Assembly (NCBI RefSeq): GCF_000367925.1 | Contig: NZ_KB849164.1 | Coordinates: forward strand, 598,349-662,348 | Reading direction: 5' to 3' | Length of the DNA: 64,000 bases | From: Acinetobacter bohemicus ANC 3994 | GTDB taxonomy: Bacteria; Pseudomonadota; Gammaproteobacteria; Pseudomonadales; Moraxellaceae | Part shown: in pieces, positions 34,896 to 44,846 of the stretch | Layout of the letters: each line of letters starts with the position of its first letter | How positions within the stretch are numbered: position 1 is the stretch's first letter | The notes under the pieces: generated by a model | The model's database searches: none | Told to the model about the DNA's origin: nothing | Seen by the model: the letters and a program-made list of their open reading frames with translations, nothing else | Made by a program: the position numbers and the translations under genes

Positions 34896-35795
34896 ATGTC
34901 CAAACCCACGATTCATGTTGCAATTGCTATTTTATTGCATCAGGGCAAAGTACTGGTGGGCTGGCGTGAAGCAAATCAGCATCAGGGCAATAAGCATGAA
35001 TTTCCGGGTGGGAAAGTAGAAGAGGGTGAAACACCTTTAGCTGCATGCCGCCGTGAAATTTATGAAGAAGTCGGTGTGGGTTTACAGGACTGGCATACTT
35101 TTGATGTGATTCGTCATGAGTATGATGATGTGATCGTGAATTTGCATTTATTTCATGCCATTGTACCCACCGCATTATTGAATGAAATTCAACAGCCTTG
35201 GGCATGGTATAGCCGTGATGAATTATTGAGTTTGAATTTTCCGAAAGCCAATCAAGCCATGATCCAGCGGTTATATTGGGCACACCAAATTAAGATTTCA
35301 GATCAATTAGATGGCTTGACACAATTACATCAAGATCAACTCATGTACTGGCGTGTTGAGGGGACTCAGGCACAAATAGTTGAACTTGCAGCGTTGAGTG
35401 TTGAGCAACTGTCTCAGCTTATTCTTAATGTTGATATTTACACGAAATTGAACACGATCCAACAACAAATGGTTTCCACAATTCATTTAAAACAGTCGCA
35501 ATTGATGTCTTTAAAGCACGGTGATTTAAGCATTGGAAAACGCTATATTGCTGCATGTCATGACTTGGCAGCGATGCAACAGGCACAGCGTATTGGTTGT
35601 GATGCGATTGTGTTGAGTCCAGTACTGGTGACAGCAACACATCCAGAAACGCCTGCACTTGGGTGGCAGCAGTTTAAAGCTTTAGCATCGCAAGTTGAGA
35701 TTCCTGTTTTTGCACTCGGTGGCATGCAAGCGAGTGATCTTGGTTTGGCGCAAGAACAGGGTGCATATGGTATTGCAGGCATTCGATTCTTATAA
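34896..35795 (+). CDS. mutT: MutT-type Nudix hydrolase fused to a ThiE-like domain
   Basis: A 299-residue two-domain protein. Residues 1-130 are a MutT Nudix domain with the box GGKVEEGETPLAACRREIYEEVG, which hydrolyses 8-oxo-dGTP to prevent mutation. The C-terminal part (about 165-299) resembles thiamine-phosphate synthase with KRYIAACHDLAAMQQAQRIGCDAIVLSPV and PVFALGGM. This fusion is known in gammaproteobacteria; the ThiE half may not be catalytic. AAAGGAG precedes the ATG. It is a single-gene unit. Confidence 0.88.
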   Translation: MSKPTIHVAIAILLHQGKVLVGWREANQHQGNKHEFPGGKVEEGETPLAACRREIYEEVGVGLQDWHTFDVIRHEYDDVIVNLHLFHAIVPTALLNEIQQPWAWYSRDELLSLNFPKANQAMIQRLYWAHQIKISDQLDGLTQLHQDQLMYWRVEGTQAQIVELAALSVEQLSQLILNVDIYTKLNTIQQQMVSTIHLKQSQLMSLKHGDLSIGKRYIAACHDLAAMQQAQRIGCDAIVLSPVLVTATHPETPALGWQQFKALASQVEIPVFALGGMQASDLGLAQEQGAYGIAGIRFL

Positions 35796-35808
35796 AAAAT
35801 GGTTTAAT

Positions 35809-35855
35809 AGGATGTATTAAGCACTATCTTTTAGATGTCAATACATCCTCGATTT
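35809..35855. terminator. Stem-loop between mutT and the lipoprotein gene
   Basis: AGGATGTATT and AATACATCCT form a perfect 10-bp stem with a 21-base loop between convergent genes, followed by CGATTTT. Confidence 0.55.
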
Positions 35856-36421
35856 TATAAGCCTTTCAGTGCCTTTTGCGCTTGTTGAATCAGTTTTTGA
35901 TCTTTTTGCTGTTGTGCAGCTTTTAAAATCACCAGCCAGAGTTGTTTTTTCATGGCATTACTTTGTGCATAACTCAGTCCGCGTTGCGCGAGAGCCTCAG
36001 CATTTGCAGGCTTATTTTTTTTCTGCGCGACCAAAGCCAAATACAAAAAAGTCTCGGCAGATTGTGGTGCTAAACGCTGTGCTTGCAGTGCAGCAGCTTC
36101 TGCTTCATTCCATTTTCCCTGTGTATAGGCTTGTTGAGTTTTTTGCATGAGTTTTTTAAATGCAGGTAGTTGACGGCCATCTTCAAATTGCTGTTTGCTT
36201 CTTTGTTCAGGAATAACCACTTGCATTTTTTTACGTTGAATTTCTTCACGATCATAAGGCGTAATGACAACGCCATCCGATGTTTTAATGGTCTTTTTTT
36301 CAGTAGACGGTTTTTTTTCTACTGCTGGCTGCTGAGGGGCAGGTAGGCTTTGACAGCCGACCAACCCGATTAAACCTAAACCGATTACTATCTGTTTATA
36401 GCTGCTGAATCGTACATTCAT
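35855..36421 (-). CDS. TPR-containing lipoprotein downstream of mrcB
   Basis: A 188-residue lipoprotein: the signal peptide ends in LVGC, with the lipidated Cys at about residue 23. A Pro/Lys-rich linker follows, then two helical TPR-like repeats containing AYTQGKWNEAEAAALQAQRLAPQSAETFLYLALVAQKK. It lies 15 bases after mrcB. Association of TPR or LpoB-type lipoproteins with PBP1b is known elsewhere, so a role as a PBP1b activator or partner is plausible but inferred. Confidence 0.72.
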   Translation of the reverse strand: MNVRFSSYKQIVIGLGLIGLVGCQSLPAPQQPAVEKKPSTEKKTIKTSDGVVITPYDREEIQRKKMQVVIPEQRSKQQFEDGRQLPAFKKLMQKTQQAYTQGKWNEAEAAALQAQRLAPQSAETFLYLALVAQKKNKPANAEALAQRGLSYAQSNAMKKQLWLVILKAAQQQKDQKLIQQAQKALKGL

Positions 36422-36436
36422 GCTTAATTTTCACCA

Positions 36437-38833
36437 CTAATTATCATAGCCACCACTTGAAATGACTTTCTCATTACTTGGCAGATCGCGCTGCATTTCA
36501 GTTTCGCTTTCACGAATATAGTTTTCAATACTATCGTTTTGATCTGTGGGTGCTTGATTGTTTTCAGTATCAGGATTGTAAACAGGCTCTACTTGATAAT
36601 GCGGTAAACCACAACCTGTTGCCTCACGCGGTACATTATTACGTAGCAGTGGAATATACATGGCACCTTCACAGCCTTGCGCAGATAGGTGTCCAGTCGC
36701 ACGATCAATCCATTGCCATTGCACATTTTCTGTTTGGCGTAAGTTCACTGGTTTTTGGCGCAATTGCTTCATGACATTGGTCCAAACTGGAAGCGCACCT
36801 GAAGAACCCGTTAATCCCGTCACTTTGTTGTCGTCTAAACCCAGCCAAACCACACTTAAATAGTTGCCAGAATAACCTGCAAACCATGAGTCGCGTGTAT
36901 CATTCGTGGTTCCTGATTTTCCTGCCAGTTTTAAGTCTGTAGGAAGAGCGCTATATGCCGAACGTCCAGTACCCGCGCTCATGACTTGTTGTAAGCCGTA
37001 ATTTAAAATATACGCAGCAGAAGGGTCGATGGTATTTTGAACTGTAAGACCGTAACGTTCTAACAAACGACCATTCGAGTCGACCACTGAGCGAATGGAT
37101 TTGATGGGATATTTGAAACCACCCGTTGCAAAGTTGCTATAAACACTCATCACTTCCATAGGTGACATATCAACAGCGCCCAGAAAAATAGACGGATAAT
37201 TTGGAATTTCTGATGTCACACCAAATTTTTTCAGATGATTGCTAAATGTTGAAAGTCCAAATTCTTGTCCTAAACGCACCGCTGACAGGTTGTATGAATT
37301 TGCCAAAGCTTCTGCCATAGGAACCACACCATGTCCACCACCACTATAATTTTTAGGTGTCCATGTTTTTCCTTCACTGACGATGTTGATGGAACTATCT
37401 TCAATTGGACTTGCCCAATTGTAACGTCCCGATTCAATAGCACTTAAATAAATAACGGGTTTCAGTAAAGAACCGACTTGGCGTTTGGCATCTAAGGCAC
37501 GGTTAAAACCAGTAAAATCTTGGGTAGAACCTACGGCTGCAACCAACTCACCATTTTCAGGATGAGAGATTAAAACAGCCCCTTGCAAGTCTTTTAGGCG
37601 TTTTGGATTGGCATTGGCTAAACGTGAAACAGAAGCTTTAAAGGCTTCTTGCACTTGCGTTTGCGCAATAGGATCAAGCGTGGTGAAAATTTTCAAACCT
37701 TGATTGGTTAAATCACCTTCTTGATATTCAGTGCGTAATTGACGACGCACAATATCGAGAAAGTCTGGGAAGCGTGCAGGGCCTAAAGTTGGCTTTGCAA
37801 TGACATTTAATGGGCGTGCAGTTTCTTGCTCAAACTGTTTTTGAGTCAGATAACCCATAACCAACATATTATTGAGCACAATATCACGACGTTTTTTGGC
37901 ACCTTCAGGATTCTTCCATGGGTTAAATAGCGTCGGCCCTTGTACTAAACCAACTAAATATGCCTGTTGAGCAATATTTAATTCGCTTAAAGGTAAACCA
38001 AAGTAAAATTGTGAAGCGAGACCGTAACCATTAATCGAATAATTACCATTTTGCCCCAAATTTACTTCATTTAAATAGGCTTCTAAAATTTCATCTTTAT
38101 CGTAATGCAGTTCAATTAACAAGGCCATTAAGGCTTCATTGACTTTACGTTTTAAGGTTTTTTCTGGGCTTAAATAGAAGTTTTTAACCAACTGCTGAGT
38201 TAGCGTCGAGCCACCTTGACGTTTACCTCCAGTCACATTACTGACTAAAGCACGTGCCGTACCACGAACTGAAATACCATGATGATGATAGAAATTACGA
38301 TCTTCAGTGGCAATAAGAGCTTCAATTAATGGTTTAGGTACATTTTTAAGTTTAATCAGGACACGGTCTTCATTATGTTGTGGGTAAATTCCGCCAATCA
38401 ACAAAGGCTCTAAACGTGCAATCCCAGTAGAAGACGGTTTAGTTGCACTGACTTCACCAATTTGATTGTTGCTAAACGTGACTTTTAAAACTTGTTCTGG
38501 TTCAACACTGTCACCAAAGTCAAAACCTCGGGTATGTACATAGAGTTCATCACCTGAAGTCACATAACTACCTGATTTGGTATAACTCTCTGAATTTTTA
38601 TAACCCAGTAATTTTAATTCTTGGGTGAAATCTGTTTGATTGACCGGCGCATTGGTATAGACCTCTAAAGGACGCGCAAAAACTTTTGCAGGAATATCCC
38701 AGCGTTGTCCTTCAAATTTATCTCGTACAATATTGTCCATTCGTATTAAGTAGATGCTAAAAACTAAGAAAACACCAATGACTAATATTGAGAAAATAAG
38801 GGCCAGTAAACCGATACCGCGTTCAGACTTCAT
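36437..38833 (-). CDS. mrcB: Penicillin-binding protein 1b
   Basis: PBP1b polymerises and cross-links peptidoglycan in the periplasm. In 798 residues: a cytoplasmic tail, a transmembrane anchor at about 8-30, a UvrB-like UB2H domain near 50-140, the glycosyltransferase with catalytic Glu177 in ATEDRNFYHHHG and GGSTLTQQLVKN, and the transpeptidase with Ser455-x-x-Lys458 (GSLLKP), Ser513-Tyr-Asn515 and Lys639-Ser-Gly-Thr. All catalytic motifs are intact. It is upstream of and cotranscribed with the lipoprotein gene. Confidence 0.95.
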   Translation of the reverse strand: MKSERGIGLLALIFSILVIGVFLVFSIYLIRMDNIVRDKFEGQRWDIPAKVFARPLEVYTNAPVNQTDFTQELKLLGYKNSESYTKSGSYVTSGDELYVHTRGFDFGDSVEPEQVLKVTFSNNQIGEVSATKPSSTGIARLEPLLIGGIYPQHNEDRVLIKLKNVPKPLIEALIATEDRNFYHHHGISVRGTARALVSNVTGGKRQGGSTLTQQLVKNFYLSPEKTLKRKVNEALMALLIELHYDKDEILEAYLNEVNLGQNGNYSINGYGLASQFYFGLPLSELNIAQQAYLVGLVQGPTLFNPWKNPEGAKKRRDIVLNNMLVMGYLTQKQFEQETARPLNVIAKPTLGPARFPDFLDIVRRQLRTEYQEGDLTNQGLKIFTTLDPIAQTQVQEAFKASVSRLANANPKRLKDLQGAVLISHPENGELVAAVGSTQDFTGFNRALDAKRQVGSLLKPVIYLSAIESGRYNWASPIEDSSINIVSEGKTWTPKNYSGGGHGVVPMAEALANSYNLSAVRLGQEFGLSTFSNHLKKFGVTSEIPNYPSIFLGAVDMSPMEVMSVYSNFATGGFKYPIKSIRSVVDSNGRLLERYGLTVQNTIDPSAAYILNYGLQQVMSAGTGRSAYSALPTDLKLAGKSGTTNDTRDSWFAGYSGNYLSVVWLGLDDNKVTGLTGSSGALPVWTNVMKQLRQKPVNLRQTENVQWQWIDRATGHLSAQGCEGAMYIPLLRNNVPREATGCGLPHYQVEPVYNPDTENNQAPTDQNDSIENYIRESETEMQRDLPSNEKVISSGGYDN

Positions 38834-39279
38834 TAATGATTATAAGATCCAAATAAATTATGCTAATGATGCGAAGCTTTTCATTTTTTTGCAATAATTA
38901 ATCTGTGAATGAAAACAAAATATAACGCTAAAAAAGTAAGTCTATAGGTAATGAGTTGTTGATTTTATAAAAGATGTTATTTTACAGTTGAGTCTGTTTT
39001 TATAGGTGTTGGATGGGTTTTAATTGGTGTTGCCAAAAGTGAAGGATTACGGATTATGACATGGCTAAAGTGTGGATTAAAAAATGTGATTTTTATCATG
39101 AAAATTTAATACCATTATAATTTATATAAAGTTAGCTTTAAGTATAGGTGCAGGTTGAAAAAATGGTTTATTTTAGCTTGGTAAATCGATATAGCTTGTA
39201 TGATCAACTTTTAAAGTTTTTTAAAATGAATAGGGTTAATGCTATGATATGCATGAATCGTAGCGGAGCGATGACTTAG
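38834..39279. other. Intergenic region between mrcB and nadK
   Basis: About 445 AT-rich bases between divergent genes, presumably holding both promoters. No coding frame, palindrome or terminator stands out. Confidence 0.4.
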
Positions 39280-40188
39280 GTGCAAATTTCACATAAAAAT
39301 TTTCGTAACATTGGATTGATCGGACGTCCAGATAAATCCTCCGTCGTTGAAACTTTAAGTCTCATTCATAACCATCTTTTACGTATAGGGCTTCATCCTG
39401 TTTTTGATTCAGAAACAGCAGCATTGGTTCCTGATAGTCGTAATACGCAAACAGTGAGCCGTAGTTTACTGGGTGAAGTGGTTGATTTGGTGATTGTGGT
39501 CGGTGGTGATGGTTCTTTGTTACATGCTGCACGTGCTTTGGTAAAACACAATACGCCAGTGATTGGCATCAACCGTGGTCGTTTGGGCTTTTTAACCGAT
39601 ATTAAGCCGACCGAGGTGATTTTTAAACTGGATCAAGTGCTCAAAGGTGAATTTCAGCTAGACCGTCGTTTTCTATTGGAAATGGAAATTCGTTCGAAAG
39701 GCGAAAATATTTATGATGCGATTGCTTTGAATGATGTGGTCTTGCATTCAGGCCGCTCGGTTCATATGATTGACTTTGAATTGAATATTGATGGTCAGTA
39801 TGTCTATCGCCAGCACAGTGATGGTTTAATTGTATCTACCCCAACGGGTTCTACAGCGTATGCTTTATCTGGTGGTGGGCCGATTGTTCATCCAAGTATG
39901 GATGCCATCTCTTTAGTGCCTATGCATCCGCATACTTTGTCTTCACGTCCTATTGTGGTCGGTGGGCATAGTGAAATTAAGATTATGATTCGCGAAAACC
40001 GTGTGTTACCGATGGTCAGTGCCGATGGTCAACATAGTGTTTCGCTGAGTGTTGGTGATAGTTTACATATCCGTAAACATCCATTTAAATTGAATTTACT
40101 TCATCCACCGGGTTATGACTTCTATATGGCATGTCGAACCAAACTTGGTTGGAATCAAGATTTTGACTCTTTACAACAGCAGGATTAA
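39280..40188 (+). CDS. nadK: NAD kinase
   Basis: NadK phosphorylates NAD to NADP using ATP. The 302-residue protein has the family GGDGSLL motif with Asp77, NRGRLGFLTDI near residue 98, and the NE/D-like ND with TPTGSTAYALSGGGPIVHP. The start is GTG with GGAG 11 bases upstream. The yeaC gene directly follows its stop codon with no gap, so the two are cotranscribed. Confidence 0.95.
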   Translation: MQISHKNFRNIGLIGRPDKSSVVETLSLIHNHLLRIGLHPVFDSETAALVPDSRNTQTVSRSLLGEVVDLVIVVGGDGSLLHAARALVKHNTPVIGINRGRLGFLTDIKPTEVIFKLDQVLKGEFQLDRRFLLEMEIRSKGENIYDAIALNDVVLHSGRSVHMIDFELNIDGQYVYRQHSDGLIVSTPTGSTAYALSGGGPIVHPSMDAISLVPMHPHTLSSRPIVVGGHSEIKIMIRENRVLPMVSADGQHSVSLSVGDSLHIRKHPFKLNLLHPPGYDFYMACRTKLGWNQDFDSLQQQD

Positions 40189-40458
40189 ATGATGAATATT
40201 GAACAAATGCTGGCTATACTCGATCCTGAAATTGTTTCGCGTTTAAAAACAGCAGTAGAAATTGGTAAATGGCCAAATGGCATTGCTTTAACCACAGAAC
40301 AGCGTCAAATTTGTATGCAAGCTGTCATTGCGTGGGAAGCTCAAAATTTACCTGAAAAAGAACGTAGTGGTTATATTGATAAAGGTCATAAAGAGGAAGG
40401 GGAAGAATGTGATTCGCATGTTCCTGAACCTGAATTTCAACCGATTCGTTTTGTTTAA
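40189..40458 (+). CDS. YeaC / DUF1315 family protein
   Basis: An 89-residue acidic soluble protein. LDPEIVSRLKTAVEIGKWPNGIALT and MQAVIAWEAQNLP form the DUF1315 (YeaC) pattern, whose function is unknown. It starts directly after the nadK stop; ATG at 40189 or 40192. Translational coupling with nadK is likely, though no functional link is known. Confidence 0.83.
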   Translation: MMNIEQMLAILDPEIVSRLKTAVEIGKWPNGIALTTEQRQICMQAVIAWEAQNLPEKERSGYIDKGHKEEGEECDSHVPEPEFQPIRFV

Positions 40459-40540
40459 AGATAGGTTATTTTAGTCACTTAATCTTAAATTGAAGTTGTA
40501 ATTATGGCTACACGTAAAAGCCATTCGAAACTGTTCGAGG

Positions 40541-40570
40541 CAGGACGATATTAATATCGTCCTGTTTTTG
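40541..40570 (+). terminator. Terminator of nadK-yeaC
   Basis: CAGGACGATATT and AATATCGTCCTG form a perfect 24-base palindrome followed by TTTTTG. A 16-codon open frame starting at 40504 ends within it. Confidence 0.82.
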
Positions 40571-40724
40571 CGAGAGAGATGACACTTGGTGGTATTTGCC
40601 GAGTTTTGCAAATGGAAAAAGTTTACTTGCGCTATCACTAGCTCATTTTTAAAAAGTAACACAATGAGCTCCAGATATTTGCTAATCAGCGGTAAGAATC
40701 CGCAGAGCCTGATCTTTTAGCCTA

Positions 40725-41726
40725 TTAAATAACTTTTCGGCTTTGCCAAAGTTCTTTAGCTTTTAACATTGCGTCATCATAAGAGTCACAAACTCCCATG
40801 GTATATAACGCAATGCCCATGGTTTCAGTGACGGCAATTTCACCATATTCATGACGTTGCTTGCCTTCCCAAACTGCTTTAAACACGGCTAAATCCAGTT
40901 CTTCCTCAATCGGACTACGGTTTTCAGTCAATTTGGGTAATTCGTGTTCGTACAGCTCACCATTTTTAATGCCACAAATTAAAGTTTTAGCATCCGGATT
41001 GCGTTCAAATTCACCGCCTTCACCTTTAATAACAGCACTATTTTTATAGCCTAATTTAAAAGCCGTTTGCTGATGCGAACTACGATAAGCTGGATGGAAA
41101 ATCGCTTGCATGGTTGCTTTTGCATTAAATGGATTAATTAGGCGAGCTAACGTGTGAATTGGAGAGCGTAAGCCCATCACATTACGTAAGGCAATTAAAT
41201 CACTCAAAATGGGTGAAATGGCATCCAAAGGAATATAGGCAAAATTGGTTTGTTGTAATTGTTGTTCCACATCGGTGTCATTTTTGCAAATAGCATAACC
41301 GAGATATTCTAATACCTGTTCGGTATATAGACGGTTTATCGTATGCCCAGATGCACCATGCATGACTACCTTATAGCCATTTTGGGTAAGGGTGAGTGCA
41401 GCCAATAAAAACCAAGGATAGTGTTTTCGTTTACCTGCATAAGATGACCAATCTAAATCTACATCTAAATGTTTAAAATTAAGTTGATCACGTGTTGCTT
41501 TTACAAAGCCTGTTAGCTCATCTACAGATTCTTCTTTAACGCGCAGCAGCATTAAGAAAGCGCCGAGCTGAACATCTAAAACTTCACCTTTTAAGATCAT
41601 ACTAAAAGCTTGGTAAGCTTCATCAAAACTAAGCGATCGCGCACCATTTTTCCCTTTACCCACAATACGAACAAATTGTGCAAAGGGATGTTCAAAATCT
41701 TTGTAGAGGTTTCTTTTATTGTTCAT
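40725..41726 (-). CDS. YbiB/TrpD2-like glycosyltransferase family protein
   Basis: A 333-residue protein with the anthranilate phosphoribosyltransferase fold: RSLSFDEAYQAFSMILKGEVLDVQLGAFLMLLRVKEES is the N-terminal helical domain and MHGASGHTINRLYTEQVLEYLGY the start of the catalytic core. The TrpD PRPP motifs GTGGD and KHGN are absent, as in YbiB (TrpD2), which binds nucleic acids rather than making tryptophan. It is monocistronic. Confidence 0.82.
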   Translation of the reverse strand: MNNKRNLYKDFEHPFAQFVRIVGKGKNGARSLSFDEAYQAFSMILKGEVLDVQLGAFLMLLRVKEESVDELTGFVKATRDQLNFKHLDVDLDWSSYAGKRKHYPWFLLAALTLTQNGYKVVMHGASGHTINRLYTEQVLEYLGYAICKNDTDVEQQLQQTNFAYIPLDAISPILSDLIALRNVMGLRSPIHTLARLINPFNAKATMQAIFHPAYRSSHQQTAFKLGYKNSAVIKGEGGEFERNPDAKTLICGIKNGELYEHELPKLTENRSPIEEELDLAVFKAVWEGKQRHEYGEIAVTETMGIALYTMGVCDSYDDAMLKAKELWQSRKVI

Positions 41727-42160
41727 GCGTGCGTACCAGAGTATTTCGTATGAAAATGAATGTCCACACTATGACATAAAAATAAAATGAAGAAAAAGAG
41801 AATATCCATATTAGACTAATGTCTGAATGGATTTTGTGTGAAAAACAATCGAAAAGGACGCGTGTTAACAATTTCTTGATCTAAATTCAAGTACACTTTC
41901 TTCTTATAGGATTTATTTAAATTTTCATGATCTCCTTAGTCTGATGTTTTGCACTTAATATATATTTCTCTCACATATTATTTGCGAACTTGACTATTTC
42001 ATTTGTGAATCTTTTTTTGTTTTCATCTTAAGTCGAGTTTTTCACAAGAACTCATTGTCTTTTTGCATCTGGTAAAAAGATTTAGGGTTGTATATTCGTA
42101 AGAATAGGCAAGAGAAAATTGATATTTCTGCGTGCGGAAATACATGAAGAAGTTATGATT
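41727..42160. other. Intergenic region upstream of the dicarboxylate symporter
   Basis: About 430 AT-rich bases between divergent genes. It should hold both promoters; no clear operator was seen. Confidence 0.4.
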
Positions 42161-43507
42161 ATGGCTAAAAAACCTTTATATAAATCGCTTTATTTTCAAG
42201 TGATTGTTGCCATTATTGCGGGCGTGTTAATCGGTCACTTTTTCCCAAGTGGTACACAACTAGTCAATGGTGTTGAAAAACATGTGCCTGGTTTAGGCGA
42301 GCAATTAAAACCGTTGGGTGATGGATTTATTCGCCTAATTAAAATGATTATTGCACCTGTAATTTTCTGTACTGTGGTCAGTGGTATCGCTGGCATGGAA
42401 AGTATGAAGTCTGTGGGTAAAACAGGCGGTATCGCTTTACTCTATTTTGAAATCGTATCTACGATTGCCTTACTTGTCGGTTTGCTTGTAATTAATATTG
42501 CAAAACCGGGTGTGGGCATGAATATTGATCCTGCATCTTTGGATATATCTGGTATTTCTAAATATGTAGAATCAGGTCAATCACAATCGACGATTGATTT
42601 CTTGATGCATATCATTCCGAATACCGTTGTAGGTGCATTTGCTGAAGGTGAAATTCTTCAAGTCTTACTGTTCGCTCTTCTGTTCGGTTTTGCGTTGCAT
42701 AAGTTGGGTGATGCGGGTAAACCTGTACTGAAATTTATCGATCAAATTTCTCATGTCTTCTTCAATATCGTAAATATGGTAATGAAGTTGGCTCCAATTG
42801 GTGCATTTGGTGCGATGGCATTTACCATTGGTAAATATGGTATTGGTAGCCTTGCGCAGTTAGCACAATTGATTATCTGTTTCTATGTAACCTGTTTACT
42901 GTTTATTTTCATTGTATTAGGCACAATCTCTCGAGTTTGTGGTTTTAGTATTTTGAAAATGATCCGAATGATTCGTGAAGAACTTCTGATTGTATTGGGA
43001 ACATCATCTTCTGAATCAGTGCTTCCGCGCATGTTGAAGAAGCTTGAAATTGCGGGTTGTGAAAAATCGGTTGTTGGTTTGGTGATTCCTACAGGTTATT
43101 CATTTAACCTAGATGGTACATCTATTTATCTTACAATGGCGGCCATTTTTATTGCGCAAGCGACCAACACACCTTTGGATATTGAGCATCAAATTACTCT
43201 TTTAGTGGTGTTATTGATTTCTTCTAAAGGTGCTGCGGGTGTCACAGGTTCAGGTTTTATTGTTATGGCGGCAACGTTATCGGCGGTAGGGCATATTCCA
43301 GTGGCAGGCTTGGCATTGATTTTGGGTATTGACCGTTTCATGTCAGAAGCACGTGCATTAACCAATCTTGTGGGTAACTCATTGGCAACGATTGTTGTAG
43401 CGAAATGGGTCGGACAGTTGGATAAAACACAATTAGATTATGCTTTAGCCAATCCAGAAGAAGTGGATCGTTTAATGTTAGAAGAAAACAACCAAAACCA
43501 TGCGTAA
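42161..43507 (+). CDS. dctA: Dicarboxylate/amino-acid:cation symporter (DctA-like)
   Basis: A 448-residue DAACS-family transporter with 8 transmembrane helices and two re-entrant loops. Signatures are the serine-rich SSSESVLPRML hairpin, GYSFNLDGTSIYLTMAAIFIAQ, and GSGFIVMAATLSAVG with TNLVGNSLATIVVAKW. These fit DctA, which imports succinate, fumarate and malate, better than GltP. ATG 42161 is chosen because GAAGAAG at 42146-42151 is well spaced for it, not for 42155. A strong terminator follows. Confidence 0.88.
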   Translation: MAKKPLYKSLYFQVIVAIIAGVLIGHFFPSGTQLVNGVEKHVPGLGEQLKPLGDGFIRLIKMIIAPVIFCTVVSGIAGMESMKSVGKTGGIALLYFEIVSTIALLVGLLVINIAKPGVGMNIDPASLDISGISKYVESGQSQSTIDFLMHIIPNTVVGAFAEGEILQVLLFALLFGFALHKLGDAGKPVLKFIDQISHVFFNIVNMVMKLAPIGAFGAMAFTIGKYGIGSLAQLAQLIICFYVTCLLFIFIVLGTISRVCGFSILKMIRMIREELLIVLGTSSSESVLPRMLKKLEIAGCEKSVVGLVIPTGYSFNLDGTSIYLTMAAIFIAQATNTPLDIEHQITLLVVLLISSKGAAGVTGSGFIVMAATLSAVGHIPVAGLALILGIDRFMSEARALTNLVGNSLATIVVAKWVGQLDKTQLDYALANPEEVDRLMLEENNQNHA

Positions 43508-43519
43508 TCAGCATGGATG

Positions 43520-43549
43520 AAAAAAGGAAGCTTCGGCTTCCTTTTTTAT
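43520..43549 (+). terminator. Terminator after dctA
   Basis: AAAAAAGGAAGC and GCTTCCTTTTTT close a UUCG tetraloop. A-run and T-run on either side suggest action in both directions. Confidence 0.95.
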
Positions 43550-43655
43550 TGACTATAAAAGTCATAAAAATGACAGGAATGGGACATGACAGCAGACGAT
43601 AAAATCACTAGCATGGCAGGAAGCTAAAAACTAAAACTGAAAATAAGGATGATAT

Positions 43656-44798
43656 ATGTTGGCTTATGATGCTGATCTAGAACTGTTTCGCGATAATTTT
43701 AAACGTTTTATGAGTGAGCATATTGCACCTCATTATGAGCAATGGGAACATGAAGGCATTATGCCGCGTTCGATTTGGAGCTTATTGGGGGAAAATGGTT
43801 TCTTATGTGTCGATGTACCTGAAGAATATGGTGGCTATGGCGTTCCGATCAATTATTCATTGATGCTGGTTGAAGAGTCAGCCCGTGCAGGATTTAGTGC
43901 ATTATCAACGGGTATTTCATGTCATTCTGAAATTGCAGCACCGTATATTTTGCATATTGGTACAGAACAACAGAAACAATATTGGCTGCCAAAAATGGTT
44001 GCGGGTGAAGTTGTTGGTGCGATTGGCATGACTGAACCGGGTGCTGGTTCAGACTTACAAGCCATGCGAACCAATGCAATTTTGCAGGGTGATCACTATC
44101 TATTAAATGGTTCAAAAACCTTTATTTCAAATGGTCAGCATGCAGACTTGGTGGTGTTGGCGGTGAAAACCGATCCGCAAGCACGTGCAAAAGGCGTGTC
44201 TTTAATGCTGTTAGATACTCATTTAGACGGTTTTAAAAAGGGTACCAACCTGAATAAAATAGGCCTACATTCACAAGATACTTCAGAACTGTTCTTCGAT
44301 AATATTCAAGTGCCCAAAGATCAACTGTTGGGTCAGGCCGGGCAAGGTTTTGCTTATTTAATGCAAGAATTACCACGTGAACGTACAGCGATTGCTTCCA
44401 CCGCTCTTGGTGCTATTCGTGGTTCGATTGATGTCACGATTGCTTACGTAAAAGAACGTCAAGCATTTGGTCAGCCGATTAGCCAATTTCAAAATACACG
44501 ATTTGTTTTGGCTCAAGCAAAAATAGATGAACAAGCGACAGCAGCTTTTTATAATCAAAATGTCGAACTGTATATGCAAGGTAAATTAGATGTTGAAACT
44601 GCCGCAGCATTGAAAAGTTTTAGTACCGATATGCAAATGAAAATTGCCGATAACTTGTTACAGCTTTTTGGTGGTTATGGTTATATGACTGAATATCCAA
44701 TTTCACGTTTCTTTGTGGATGCACGTATTCAACGCATTTACGGTGGCACCAATGAAATTATGAAAGAAATTGTAGCGCGTAGTATTTTAGGGCGTTAA
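43656..44798 (+). CDS. Acyl-CoA dehydrogenase
   Basis: A 380-residue flavoenzyme of the acyl-CoA dehydrogenase family. GAIGMTEPGAGSDLQAM and TFISNGQHADLVV bind FAD, and YGGTNEIMKEIVAR with the C-terminal IxR is the family ending. The catalytic base Glu is likely in the YGGTNEI segment. Short/medium-chain or branched-chain substrates are possible. It stands alone between a terminator and a convergent gene; fadD is 700 bases further on the opposite strand. Confidence 0.9.
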   Translation: MLAYDADLELFRDNFKRFMSEHIAPHYEQWEHEGIMPRSIWSLLGENGFLCVDVPEEYGGYGVPINYSLMLVEESARAGFSALSTGISCHSEIAAPYILHIGTEQQKQYWLPKMVAGEVVGAIGMTEPGAGSDLQAMRTNAILQGDHYLLNGSKTFISNGQHADLVVLAVKTDPQARAKGVSLMLLDTHLDGFKKGTNLNKIGLHSQDTSELFFDNIQVPKDQLLGQAGQGFAYLMQELPRERTAIASTALGAIRGSIDVTIAYVKERQAFGQPISQFQNTRFVLAQAKIDEQATAAFYNQNVELYMQGKLDVETAAALKSFSTDMQMKIADNLLQLFGGYGYMTEYPISRFFVDARIQRIYGGTNEIMKEIVARSILGR

Positions 44799-44819
44799 TG
44801 ACGGGTTGTTTAATGTCTA

Positions 44820-44846
44820 AAAAAAGAGCCGAAAGGCTCTTTTTTA
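44820..44846. terminator. Bidirectional terminator after the acyl-CoA dehydrogenase
   Basis: AAAAAGAGCC and GGCTCTTTTT close a short loop GAAA, a stable tetraloop, ending in TTATT. Confidence 0.92.

Noticed and set aside
40504..40554. 16-codon frame MATRKSHSKLFEAGRY overlapping a terminator
   Set aside because: No clear ribosome site, and its last codons are part of the terminator stem. Probably chance, though a leader-type peptide cannot be excluded.
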